33,447 nucleotides of DNA from Desulfobacterota bacterium AH_259_B03_O07 (GTDB lineage: Bacteria; Desulfobacterota_D; UBA1144; Nemesobacterales; CSP1-2): the NCBI GenBank assembly GCA_027717645.1, contig JALLOG010000025.1, positions 1 through 33,447 of the forward strand, in the 5' to 3' direction. Below the pieces are notes generated by a model that saw only the letters and a list, made by a program, of their open reading frames with translations, had not been told where the DNA came from and searched no databases. Positions 9,584 to 16,212 of the stretch are shown in pieces; the first letter of the stretch is position 1, and every line of letters starts with the position of its first letter. The translations under genes were made by a program, and so were the position numbers.

Positions 9584-9871
9584 CTAACGGAAAGTGTCGG
9601 GCCAACGCATGGCACTATGAATAATGGCTGAAATCTGGATTTCAGTATCTCCCAAAATATAAACCACAACGTAAGGCGATCCGGCTATGACGAGCTCTCG
9701 TGTTCCTTGCACCCGCCCTGGCCTTCCCATTTGAGGATGGTTTTTCAAACGTTCTGTTGCCTCTTGCATACGAGTTACCATGCGGCTTGCTGCTGAAGGA
9801 TCATCATCAGCTATATACTCATGCAAATGGCGCAAGTCCTGTAGGGCAAGGCGTGTCCATTTCAGCTTCAT
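9584..9871 (-). CDS. ParE/RelE-superfamily toxin
   Basis: The 95-residue product has the RelE/ParE toxin fold signature. It starts KLKWTRLALQDLRHLHEYIA, has MVTRMQEATERLKNHPQMGRPGR in the helix-to-strand region (about 35-55), the strand pair TRELVIAGSPYVVVYIL, and ends with an ISAIIHSAMRWP tail. ParE-like members poison gyrase and RelE-like members cut mRNA on the ribosome. The MGRPGRV...G.RE.V...Y.V.Y pattern favours the ParE branch. Its start overlaps the stop of the antitoxin by four bases (ATGA), with the antitoxin first, as is usual for parDE-type pairs. The module looks richer in G and C than neighbouring intergenic DNA, consistent with transfer. Confidence 0.88.
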   Translation of the reverse strand: MKLKWTRLALQDLRHLHEYIADDDPSAASRMVTRMQEATERLKNHPQMGRPGRVQGTRELVIAGSPYVVVYILGDTEIQISAIIHSAMRWPDTFR

Positions 9872-10116
9872 GAAGTCTGGCCGTATTTATCAAAAAAAGC
9901 CTTTACTTCGGCTTCCCTGGCAAAATCACCACGGCGGGCGGCCTCCATTCCTTTCTGAATATGGGCCAGTTGCCATTCGTGAAGCTCGATGTACTGGTCA
10001 AGCGCCTCATTGATAACAGCGCTCAGATTTTTTCCGAAGGCTCCGGCTATACCATCCAGGCGTTTGCGCTTTCCTGTCTGTGTTACAAAGGAAATTCTGG
10101 TTGAATCTTTCGGCAT
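9868..10116 (-). CDS. Ribbon-helix-helix (CopG-type) antitoxin
   Basis: This 82-residue partner of the downstream ParE-like toxin has an N-terminal ribbon-helix-helix pattern: a beta strand in STRISFVTQTGKRKRLDGIA, then helices over residues 19-47 with LSAVINEALDQYI. A charged C-terminal tail (EAARRGDFAREAEVKAFFDK) should wrap the toxin. Such proteins bind as dimers to palindromes in their own promoter. A fitting palindrome lies at 10145-10167, and an AGGAG ribosome-binding site (10127-10131) precedes the ATG. The two genes form one transcript. Confidence 0.87.
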   Translation of the reverse strand: MPKDSTRISFVTQTGKRKRLDGIAGAFGKNLSAVINEALDQYIELHEWQLAHIQKGMEAARRGDFAREAEVKAFFDKYGQTS

Positions 10117-10144
10117 TGATAATAACTCCTGTATATTATCTAAT

Positions 10145-10167
10145 AATATACTATCATATAGTGTATT
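10145..10167. promoter_or_regulatory. Candidate operator of the ParE/RHH module
   Basis: A 10-base inverted repeat, AATATACTAT and ATAGTGTATT around CAT, pairs at 9 of 10 positions. It lies 29 bases upstream of the antitoxin start in very AT-rich DNA. Ribbon-helix-helix antitoxins typically repress from such sites, so autoregulation is likely but inferred. Confidence 0.55.
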
Positions 10168-10196
10168 ATTTTTAAAGGGTTACGTTTTTGCAACAC

Positions 10197-10412
10197 TTAG
10201 ATATTCCGAAGCGTAGCAATGAATTCAGAGTTTACTCGTAAGAAGCTCGTAGAATTAAGCTAGTAAAGTTTATATAAAAGCTCGATGCGGTTACCTTCAT
10301 TCAGCACATGGATACCGTACACTGGTTCAGGTAGAAGCGGATTATTACAGAAATCATACTTCACATTTACATGCTGCTTGACATAAGTGGACGGTAAACT
10401 ATCATTTATTTG
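10197..10412 (-). pseudogene. C-terminal remnant of an unknown protein
   Basis: On the minus strand the frame from 10412 reads without stops for 50 codons (including LPSTYVKQHVNVKYDF and PEPVYGIHVLNEGNRIELL) to a TAG at 10260-10262. In the same frame it continues LNSTSFLRVNSEFIATLRNI to a TAA at 10197-10199. There is no start codon and no ribosome-binding site, so this looks like the tail of a deleted gene with one nonsense mutation. The last ten residues, SEFIATLRNI, resemble NEFLATLRDI, the C-terminus encoded at 13727-13840. The two places therefore seem to hold remains of one family. I cannot name it. Confidence 0.4.
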
Positions 10413-10455
10413 TCAAACTATATGACATCAAATATTTGTAAAAGGGGACAGATAA

Positions 10456-10869
10456 ATGAAGAAATTTAGCGGTAGTTTTTCAGGTAAAGTAAATTGGCAG
10501 AATGATGTTACATTACATCATCGCGGTGGTCATCACTTAAATTTTGCAGAAGTATCAGGTGAGCAGGATTGTTCAGACGTGAAATGGAAAGGTGCCACAC
10601 TTACCTACTGGATTTTTTCGGATATTAAAGGAGATGATAGTACATTCCACGCTTATTACAGCAACACAGACAAAGAAGGAGACAGAGACTGGGGAAGGAT
10701 AGACGGCAGAACTTTCATAGATAACGGCGAGGCTAAGATAGAAGGGAAATGGATTCTTGACGGTGGTGATGGGAAATTCAAAGGTATTAAAGGAAACGGA
10801 AGAGTTTGGGGACATGTGATCTCTCCGCCTGAAGTTAAGCTAGATTGGGACGGCGAATACGAAATTTAA
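10456..10869 (+). CDS. Unknown 137-residue beta-rich protein
   Basis: A plus-strand gene with a good GGGGA ribosome-binding site just before ATGAAGAAATTTAGC. The acidic protein has no signal peptide or membrane segment and reads as alternating beta strands. Several aromatic- and glycine-rich turns are visible (KWKGATLTYWIFSDIKGDDS, then WILDGGDGKFKGIKGNGRVW). The GDGKFKGIKGNGRVWG stretch is reminiscent of small calycin-like or allene-oxide-cyclase-like barrels, in which a G.G.F.GI.G.G loop recurs, but I would not assign a function. It has a His-rich segment near the N-terminus (HHRGGHHLNF, about 21-30). It is the only intact plus-strand gene in the island and has no obvious operon partner. 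Confidence 0.65.
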   Translation: MKKFSGSFSGKVNWQNDVTLHHRGGHHLNFAEVSGEQDCSDVKWKGATLTYWIFSDIKGDDSTFHAYYSNTDKEGDRDWGRIDGRTFIDNGEAKIEGKWILDGGDGKFKGIKGNGRVWGHVISPPEVKLDWDGEYEI

Positions 10870-11077
10870 ACTAATTTATTCGTTGCCACGCTCCTGAGAA
10901 GAAATAAGAAGGGAAATAAAGATTGGATGAAAATTGACCTAAGTTTGTATTCTTGATACTTAACATACATATACCATCGGGTGCCTGCTCGGCGAAGAGG
11001 GGGAAGAACTGGACTTATAATCCACCCCCTATAATACTATCTTAGTTTAAGTTGGAGAAATTCTTATAAAATTGTTT

Positions 11078-11112
11078 GGAAAGGATTTTCCACAAGCGAC
11101 CTTATCACACTT
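11078..11112. repeat. Repeat R2, copy 2
   Basis: This copy matches 9441-9475 at 34 of 35 positions and, like it, is followed by an R1 copy, here 20 bases later. The spacer between R2 and R1 has diverged much more than the two units, so both are probably under constraint or are recently mobile. Confidence 0.75.
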
Positions 11113-11132
11113 TGGATAACTACCTGCATGTA

Positions 11133-11159
11133 AGTGTATAAACACACCTTTTTGCAACA
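11133..11159. repeat. Palindromic repeat R1, degraded copy c
   Basis: The right half (ACCTTTTTGCAACA) is intact, but the left half reads AGTGTATAAACAC and has lost the GTTGC that pairs with it. It can therefore no longer form the full hairpin seen in copies a and b. Confidence 0.6.
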
Positions 11160-11173
11160 GTTTACTCGGCATC

Positions 11174-12277
11174 TTAAATTTTTTTACAGACCCCAATACA
11201 ATCCACTGACCAGTCCGAGGGGGGAACTATTTTTTTCTGCATTATAACGTGCCCTAATTCTCTTCTTTTTCTTTGTAGATTTTTATTTACCTTTCGCAGA
11301 AGGTTTTTCCTTTCCTTATCTTTTCTTAAACTTGCGGGTACTGTTCCCCCTGCTATGTAAGCCTTTTGGGAATAACTAGATATGCGTCTTAGATCACTAT
11401 TTGTCGGCAAGTTGTGGTGGCCATGTTGGAATGGTGTAACAACCGAAAAATTATCATCTACAACCAAATCGCTCCAAACGCCAGCATGATGACCATTTTC
11501 AGAACCATGATGCGGAATTTTAAACATCTCAGATTTACTGCCACGTGGAAGTTTTTGATTATTAAGAATTCGTTGCCAGCCATCATCTGGAACTCCCAGC
11601 TCTTCCAAGTCCGCTCCAAGCAGTATATTAATACTCCCCACCTTTACCCATAAAACTATAGAAGTATGGTTATTCTCAAGCTGTCGTAAATTACGAACAG
11701 GTTCAAACTCGTTTGCCATCAACTTGGAAAATCCTTCAAGACTTTTGAGCTGTGCCGCTGAAGAAGGGCTAAGAGCTATGACTTCTCTTTCGACATCCTT
11801 TCCGCCGATGTTAATCTCATCTCTTATCAAAGTTTGATTTTCTGAAGCTAGAGTGATTGCCCCTAAAGTTCTTTTGGCCGCTCTTTCAGCACAAATCTTG
11901 AAAATTTCAAAAAACTCTTTTGTAGATGTTTTAGGTACTCCAGGAATATCGGGCATAGCAAAAACAAAGCGCCGGAAGTCTTCGTTCTTTAATGCTTTAG
12001 ACATTACAAATTCAGATTCTTCAGAAACACGAAGTATCTCTGCTAGACCCTCAACATGGTCTGTATCCCAGTGCGTGGCTATAACCAATTTAATTGCTTT
12101 GGCGGGGTCAACGCCAATTGAAGAGAAATATTCCAAAACGCAGGGAGTTTTTGTGCTTGGGTCAAGACATGCGTCAACAACTATCCAGTCGTTGTTTCCA
12201 ATATGGACAAGTACACACTCACCAAAACCTGTGCCAAAAACTGACACCTCAAAAGTATCATCCTGTACTGGAAACAT
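11174..12277 (-). CDS. ComEC-like metallo-beta-lactamase-fold hydrolase
   Basis: The 367-residue soluble protein carries the metallo-beta-lactamase fold as found in the C-terminal domain of ComEC/Rec2. Features are GTGFGECVLVHIG (15-27) leading into WIVVDACL, the metal site THWDTDH (68-74), NNHTSIVLWVKVG (202-214), LLGADLE with a metal-ligand Asp223, and IPHHGSENGHH (254-264). The tail (about 318-345) is very basic, which would suit nucleic-acid binding. Stand-alone proteins of this class are often nucleases or unknown hydrolases in defence or competence settings. It is the last gene of a three-gene operon: its ATG directly follows the stop of the 188-residue gene with no gap. A nuclease role is inference. 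Confidence 0.85.
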   Translation of the reverse strand: MFPVQDDTFEVSVFGTGFGECVLVHIGNNDWIVVDACLDPSTKTPCVLEYFSSIGVDPAKAIKLVIATHWDTDHVEGLAEILRVSEESEFVMSKALKNEDFRRFVFAMPDIPGVPKTSTKEFFEIFKICAERAAKRTLGAITLASENQTLIRDEINIGGKDVEREVIALSPSSAAQLKSLEGFSKLMANEFEPVRNLRQLENNHTSIVLWVKVGSINILLGADLEELGVPDDGWQRILNNQKLPRGSKSEMFKIPHHGSENGHHAGVWSDLVVDDNFSVVTPFQHGHHNLPTNSDLRRISSYSQKAYIAGGTVPASLRKDKERKNLLRKVNKNLQRKRRELGHVIMQKKIVPPSDWSVDCIGVCKKI

Positions 12278-12844
12278 TCAGGTACTATCAGACCAACCCA
12301 TCATGTTGGTAAATTCTTTTGCTTTTTCTTCTGCCTTTTCAAGATAATTTCTCCAGACCGGCATTCTTCTGAAAATAATAATAGACGTATTCTCCATCTG
12401 GCGATAGGGTTTAAATCTTTGTCCTATATGCCAGTCAAATATTGCGCCATCCTTGATAAACTCTCTATCGCTATCGTTTACTTCAGCAAAATTAAAATCT
12501 ACGTAATCATCATAAACACCAGAGGCACCATTATTTTTTTCTTCATACACACGAGCTAAAAAACTGTATTCATGTACCTCGATTACTTCTCCCACCCACT
12601 TTGTCATTGTTCTAAAAAAAGGTGTCTCCCGATCTATAGGCTTACGAACTGGCGGAGTTTTGATTCTCTCAACATCATAAAAAGATACTCCTGAACTCCC
12701 TCCGTCTTTAGAGGGAATATAAGCTATTGTTTGACCACCTTCATCGGAATAAGCCTTGGGATGAGTTTTATCAATCCGGCCGACCTCTGTGCCAATTTCA
12801 GTGGGTTCAATAACAGTATCTAAAATTTCAGCAATATTATTCAT
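12278..12844 (-). CDS. Unknown 188-residue protein, middle of operon
   Basis: The middle gene of the three-gene operon ends exactly where the metallo-hydrolase gene begins, and starts seven bases after the stop of the upstream gene. The protein has a disordered, charged first third. A compact region at residues 80-165 follows (KWVGEVIEVHEYSFLARVYE, YVDFNFAEVNDSDREFIKDG, then AIFDWHIG and SIIIFRRMPVW), which looks like a small beta barrel, and then a basic helix. The W.G.V..V....F.A.V and GA.F.W.IG patterns seem familiar from small accessory proteins next to metallo-hydrolase genes, but I have no name for the family. It has no signal peptide. A scaffold or regulator for the hydrolase is a plausible guess only. 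Confidence 0.72.
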   Translation of the reverse strand: MNNIAEILDTVIEPTEIGTEVGRIDKTHPKAYSDEGGQTIAYIPSKDGGSSGVSFYDVERIKTPPVRKPIDRETPFFRTMTKWVGEVIEVHEYSFLARVYEEKNNGASGVYDDYVDFNFAEVNDSDREFIKDGAIFDWHIGQRFKPYRQMENTSIIIFRRMPVWRNYLEKAEEKAKEFTNMMGWSDST

Positions 12845-12851
12845 AACAATA

Positions 12852-13526
12852 TTATATCAGACTTGTAAGGTGCTTGTGTATCTTTTCCCATCTTTTCATT
12901 GTGTTAGGAAACCCTTCCTCTAATACTTCAAGCAAGTGTTTCGCGCCATCTTCCAGCTTATAGTTTTCAAAAGAATGATGGTCATTCATATGTATATATA
13001 TGCCGTTTTCGATTTTTTCAGAGGGTTTAATTTTAATTTGTGTATACCCAGTAAATTTATCCGCCCTTGGCTTATCTTCAATAATAAGCTCTCTAAGACC
13101 TGGATTGCCTGTAATTTCATGCCAATCATCCTTTGGAGCAAGCCTATGCCCAAAGTTGTCCCACCTCTCACGGGAAGGAGCTTTAAAATCTGCTTCTGGG
13201 TTTATACCAACAGCAGTTATAGGAGTGTGGATTAGTTCCTTGAAAGTTGCATAAAGAAGGTCACGCAGACGTTCAAAATAAGCATCCATCCTTGTTGTAA
13301 CGATTATCCTAGTTGGCTCAACAACAAAACGACACCAATAAATTTGGAAATCCGTAATATCTTTATGAACAACACCTTTAAACTCTTCCAATGCTTGGTT
13401 AATTTCGGTTTCTGAAAACATATGTATTTTTGAGAACCACGACGGATGGAAGATAGCAGGATTAAAACGGCCTAATGCTACTATCGTAAGTGCTTCTATT
13501 TCAGGGCTTATGCTATTGGAAGACAT
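12852..13526 (-). CDS. Unknown 224-residue protein, first of operon
   Basis: The first gene of the operon encodes a soluble, mixed alpha/beta protein with no recognised motif. An N-terminal helix-strand stretch (IEALTIVALGRFNPAIFHPS, 10-29) is followed by FQIYWCRFVVEPTRIIVTTR (about 61-80), a helical LRDLLYATFKELIH, and TPITAVGINPEADF. The later part includes IKIKPSEKIENGIYIHMNDH. The TPITAVGIN and RIIVTTRM segments recall the loosely defined TIGR04255-like family of sporadic accessory proteins, but I hold this weakly. No strong ribosome-binding site is seen before the ATG at 13526. Tight spacing with the next two genes implies the three proteins act together. Confidence 0.7.
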   Translation of the reverse strand: MSSNSISPEIEALTIVALGRFNPAIFHPSWFSKIHMFSETEINQALEEFKGVVHKDITDFQIYWCRFVVEPTRIIVTTRMDAYFERLRDLLYATFKELIHTPITAVGINPEADFKAPSRERWDNFGHRLAPKDDWHEITGNPGLRELIIEDKPRADKFTGYTQIKIKPSEKIENGIYIHMNDHHSFENYKLEDGAKHLLEVLEEGFPNTMKRWEKIHKHLTSLI

Positions 13527-13726
13527 GATAAAGGACTGTTTACAATTACAAGCATAACATGAATTTCCAACAAATTAGTTGACTAATTAAGGTTATAATA
13601 TCTGCTTATAAAATTTGTCCATCAATTTATTTTGTCTCGTGTCGCGCTATGAAGTCGATAATATACACTTTTTGATAGAAAGAAACAATTTATCATAACA
13701 TACATTTTTCACCTCAATATTTGCAC

Positions 13727-13840
13727 TCATATATCCCGAAGCGTAGCAAGAAATTCATTCGGGATAGGATGCCGTGCGTCAGCATACGTTTTGACTTGGT
13801 TCCGTGGCAATTTATTAATCAAGTCATCGTCTCTCTGCAT
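13727..13840 (-). pseudogene. Short gene tail, possible 37-residue ORF
   Basis: From the ATG at 13840 the minus strand encodes 37 residues, MQRDDDLINKLPRNQVKTYA and then DARHPIPNEFLATLRDI, before a TGA. The last ten residues match the tail encoded at 10197-10226 (SEFIATLRNI). The DNA for this tail forms a 9-base perfect inverted repeat (TATCCCGAA at 13732-13740 and TTCGGGATA at 13758-13766). It is most likely the end of a larger deleted gene, but a tiny intact gene cannot be excluded. The family is not recognised. Confidence 0.4.
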
Positions 13841-13936
13841 TGTCTAAATAATCAGGCACACCCAACCCAACAGATCGGGTAATGTTAATCTATAATGAAA
13901 AAGCTAAATAGAAACCAAAATGTTTTCAAACCGCAG

Positions 13937-13960
13937 TTTCCATACCGTCTGTCATCACAC
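13937..13960. repeat. Repeat R4, copy 1
   Basis: TTTCCATACCGTCTG followed by TCATCACAC, matching 16439-16462 at 23 of 24 positions. The two copies bracket the HigB/HigA pair and the AAA/DUF4143 gene. The TATCACAC end also resembles the end of repeat R2. Confidence 0.65.
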
Positions 13961-14041
13961 TCGAACACCTTTTCAAAATAAATTCAACGCTACTGCGCAT
14001 TAGAATATCTTTGGACAATTTTCAATGTTCTCAGTCATTGG

Positions 14042-14335
14042 TCAACCAAGCTGATAACGCTGTACCTTAATATCGCCGCTCTTGCTACGCATACGGTGTG
14101 CATCATAAAGCGCCTGCAGCCGCAGCAGAAAATCCATGTCAACGTCAAAAGCCTTTTCTATCCGTAAAGTCATTTCCGGCGATAGATTGGACTTTCCGTT
14201 TACGAGATCATTGAGCGTTGCCCGGCGCACGCCCAGTATCTTCGCTGCACTGGCAACACTGAGATCAAGTGGTGCCAATATTTGACGGCGGATAAATTCG
14301 CCTGGGTGTGACGGCTTCATTCCTATCTTGCTCAT
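14042..14335 (-). CDS. higA: HigA-type (XRE) antitoxin
   Basis: The 97-residue protein is a HigA/VapI-type helix-turn-helix antitoxin. MKPSHPGEFIRRQIL (6-20) is the family N-terminus, and the helix-turn-helix spans about 26-50 (LSVASAAKILGVRRATLNDL, then NGKSNLSPEMTLRIEKAF). The last helices contain the FLLRLQALYD string typical of the family. It neutralises the toxin encoded just upstream and represses the shared promoter. Its start ATG overlaps the toxin stop (TGATG), giving the toxin-first order that is characteristic of higBA. Confidence 0.92.
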   Translation of the reverse strand: MSKIGMKPSHPGEFIRRQILAPLDLSVASAAKILGVRRATLNDLVNGKSNLSPEMTLRIEKAFDVDMDFLLRLQALYDAHRMRSKSGDIKVQRYQLG

Positions 14336-14637
14336 CAGTGGTAGTCCTCCAAGTTTAAATTGGATATTTGATTATCAATAATCTCAAAAACAATACGCCA
14401 GTTACCTGTAACTGTAATGCTCCATTGCCCTTTACGATCACCACGTAAAGCATGCAGCTTCCACCCTGGGAGGGCTGGTACGTCTTCAATAGTTTCGGCA
14501 ACCAAAAGCGCGGTGATTATATCCCTGATTTTCTCTACCTCTGCAGCAGGCAACCCACTGGGATCATCTTTCTCGATAAACCGCTTCATGACCGGTTCGG
14601 TTTCTATGGTTAATGACGGCGGCCAATCGAGTGGCAT
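14335..14637 (-). CDS. higB: HigB-type (RelE-like) toxin
   Basis: The 100-residue reading frame carries HigB hallmarks: ALPGWKLHALRGDRKGQW (55-72), then SITVTGNWRIVFEI (73-86), and the terminal LEDYH. HigB toxins cut mRNA on the ribosome. The family usually begins with a short IKSF-like strand, which here is MKRFIEKDDPSG starting at residue 17. The true start may therefore be the ATG at 14589 rather than 14637, giving 84 residues. Neither start has a clear ribosome-binding site. A small palindrome at 14645-14660 upstream could be the HigA operator. Confidence 0.9.
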   Translation of the reverse strand: MPLDWPPSLTIETEPVMKRFIEKDDPSGLPAAEVEKIRDIITALLVAETIEDVPALPGWKLHALRGDRKGQWSITVTGNWRIVFEIIDNQISNLNLEDYH

Positions 14638-14644
14638 ATTATGG

Positions 14645-14660
14645 TTTTCGTTATCGAAAA
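14645..14660. promoter_or_regulatory. Candidate HigA operator
   Basis: A perfect 6-base inverted repeat, TTTTCG TTAT CGAAAA, lies eight bases upstream of the earliest higB start, in AT-rich DNA where the promoter should be. HigA proteins repress from such palindromes. The site is short, so the call is tentative. Confidence 0.35.
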
Positions 14661-14824
14661 ATATATGGCAATTTACTAATATAACTAAAACAAAGATTCA
14701 AGACACAATAACGAATTGCCGTATGATACATTATCACATCTTAAGTTTGGGGCTTTATCGCTTGAAGTGTTGAGGCGTTGAAACGCAATCTATCAATTAA
14801 AACAATGATTTTATCGCATGAACT

Positions 14825-14866
14825 ATCCATGCAAATGTAACACTGGATGTTAGATTTGCATAGCTA
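14825..14866. repeat. Palindrome-containing repeat R5, copy 1
   Basis: It contains 14-base arms ATGCAAATGTAACA (14829-14842) and TGTTAGATTTGCAT (14848-14861) around CTGGA, pairing at 13 of 14 positions. The unit matches 16211-16252 at about 35 of 42 positions in the same orientation. The two copies bracket the AAA/DUF4143 gene and the small gene behind it. The stop codon of that small gene lies at the edge of this copy. Confidence 0.7.
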
Positions 14867-15013
14867 AGTTTCTGATGAATTGGATGGTTTTGCCTCTGAC
14901 TTTTTTCGGTTTTCTTCGCTCTGTTCCTGAATAAGTTTAGCGGACCGGGCCTTTATTTTGGCCTGTCTTTTTTTACTCAGCTTCCTAATTTTCTCATCAA
15001 GAGTTTTGTTCAT
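14864..15013 (-). CDS. 49-residue protein, truncated XRE-antitoxin relative
   Basis: A small gene with a clear AGGAG ribosome-binding site seven bases before its ATG. It encodes MNKTLDEKIRKLSKKRQAKI, then KARSAKLIQEQ and a Ser/Glu/Lys-rich tail. The first 31 residues match the well-known beginning of XRE-family antitoxins (MxKTLxExxxxLpxxRqxkIxARxxeLIxEe). Those proteins then continue into a helix-turn-helix, which is absent here. It is therefore either a truncated antitoxin or a small protein that keeps only the toxin- or partner-binding helix. It starts 23 bases after the stop of the AAA/DUF4143 gene, so the two are probably co-transcribed. The good ribosome-binding site argues that it is translated. 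Confidence 0.6.
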   Translation of the reverse strand: MNKTLDEKIRKLSKKRQAKIKARSAKLIQEQSEENRKKSEAKPSNSSET

Positions 15014-15036
15014 GGCTTAATCTCCTGTCGGTTAGA

Positions 15037-16212
15037 TCATTGATGTTTGATAATTTCTTGCATGAGATCATGCAAGGAAATAGCGGTTATATCATTCCCC
15101 ATGGGGAATGTTTCAGACCCCGAATAAAGAACATATTTTTTAGTCGCTTTGATGTCCTCACATCCAATATGAAACCCCTTTGATAAGGATGGCGCTGAGC
15201 TTCGTTTGATTTCAATAGCCCATTTTTCATTCATGCTGAATTCTAGGATTAAATCAACTTCCGCGCCGCCTGACGTGCGATAATAATAAGGAATAGCTTC
15301 GGTCGGTGTGACTGAAAGAATGTTTTCAATCATAAATCCTTCCCAGCTACCCCCTACGACGGGATGACCCAGAAGATCATTATAATTTGAGATATTGAGC
15401 AAGGCATGTGTAATCCCGCTGTCTCTGACATAGACTTTCGGGGAACGGACAAGGCGCTTTCCTTCATTAAAAGTCCAAGGCCTTAACCGCCTGACAAGAA
15501 GAAGGTCAACTAAAAGGTCGAGGTAGCGCCCGATTGTCGTACCAGAAACTTCTAGGTTTCTTGCGATTTGTGCGGCATTTAGGACTGAGCCCTGATTATG
15601 GGCCAGCATCGTCCAGAACCGGCCGAGCGTTTCTGCCGGTATTCTTGGGCCGAGCTGTGGGATATCTCTTTCAAGATATGTTCTTATAAAATCACGCCGC
15701 CATACGAGGCTGTTACGATCAGATTTGGCAAGCAAGCTTTGAGGAAAACCACCGCGCAGCCAGAGTGTGTTAATTTTGTCCTGTTTACCTTCGGCAAAGT
15801 CAAGAATATCGATCGGGTAAAGTTCGATATAGGCAATGCGGCCAGCAAGAGATTCACTGGATTGCTGTAAAAGCTCTAATGAGGCTGATCCAAGAAATAG
15901 GAATTGCCCGGCTTCATTTCCCCTGCGGCGCTCTTTATCGATTATTCCGCGCAGTTGCGGGAATATCTCTGGCAGGCGCTGTATTTCGTCTAGGATGATC
16001 AGCTTGTCACGGTTTTCCGCATGGAAGGCTGCGATGTCCCCTACCCTTTGTAAATCAAGCTTATCTTCCAGATCGAGATAAACCGAAGGCATTGTTTCTG
16101 AGATATTGATCGCAAGCGTTGTTTTGCCAATTTGCCTTGGCCCGGTCAAAGCAACAGAAGGGCTTCGATCTAAAGTTTCTTTGATTTTTTGTTCCAGGCG
16201 TCGTTTAAGCAT
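15037..16212 (-). CDS. AAA ATPase with DUF4143 domain
   Basis: The 391-residue protein is a member of the AAA_14/DUF4143 family, often seen as lone, variably distributed genes of unknown role. An N-terminal ATPase has Walker A GPRQIGKTTLA (24-34) and Walker B LIILDEIQRLPEI (71-83). A winged-helix part follows around 205-245 (NAAQIARNLEVSGTTIGRYL). The C-terminal DUF4143 half has YYYRTSGGAEVDLILEF, the PD-(D/E)XK-like core of this family, followed by AIEIKRS. The acidic residues and lysine of that nuclease-like core (E-V-D-L-I-L-E, E-I-K) are all present. The start codon at 16212 abuts repeat R5 with no ribosome-binding site, so translation may be leaderless. Confidence 0.92.
   Translation of the reverse strand: MLKRRLEQKIKETLDRSPSVALTGPRQIGKTTLAINISETMPSVYLDLEDKLDLQRVGDIAAFHAENRDKLIILDEIQRLPEIFPQLRGIIDKERRRGNEAGQFLFLGSASLELLQQSSESLAGRIAYIELYPIDILDFAEGKQDKINTLWLRGGFPQSLLAKSDRNSLVWRRDFIRTYLERDIPQLGPRIPAETLGRFWTMLAHNQGSVLNAAQIARNLEVSGTTIGRYLDLLVDLLLVRRLRPWTFNEGKRLVRSPKVYVRDSGITHALLNISNYNDLLGHPVVGGSWEGFMIENILSVTPTEAIPYYYRTSGGAEVDLILEFSMNEKWAIEIKRSSAPSLSKGFHIGCEDIKATKKYVLYSGSETFPMGNDITAISLHDLMQEIIKHQ

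Larger units (their letters stand above)
10870..11173. other. Non-coding stretch with R2 and R1 copies
   Basis: I find no credible gene between the 137-residue protein and the metallo-hydrolase operon. The stretch holds repeat R2 (11078-11112) and a degraded R1 (11133-11159). The 3' end of the minus-strand metallo-hydrolase gene follows immediately. Confidence 0.6.
13527..14041. other. Stretch with gene remnant and repeats, no full gene
   Basis: Between the three-gene operon and the HigB/HigA pair I see only the 37-codon gene tail at 13727-13840 and repeat R4 at 13937-13960. The AT-rich DNA at 13530-13720 should contain the operon promoter. A possible -10-like TATAAT (13595-13600 read on the plus strand as TATAAT) points the wrong way to serve it. 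Confidence 0.5.

Noticed and set aside
12936-13254. Plus-strand frames opposite the 224-residue gene
   Set aside because: They are antisense shadows of a gene that has operon context and better protein character.
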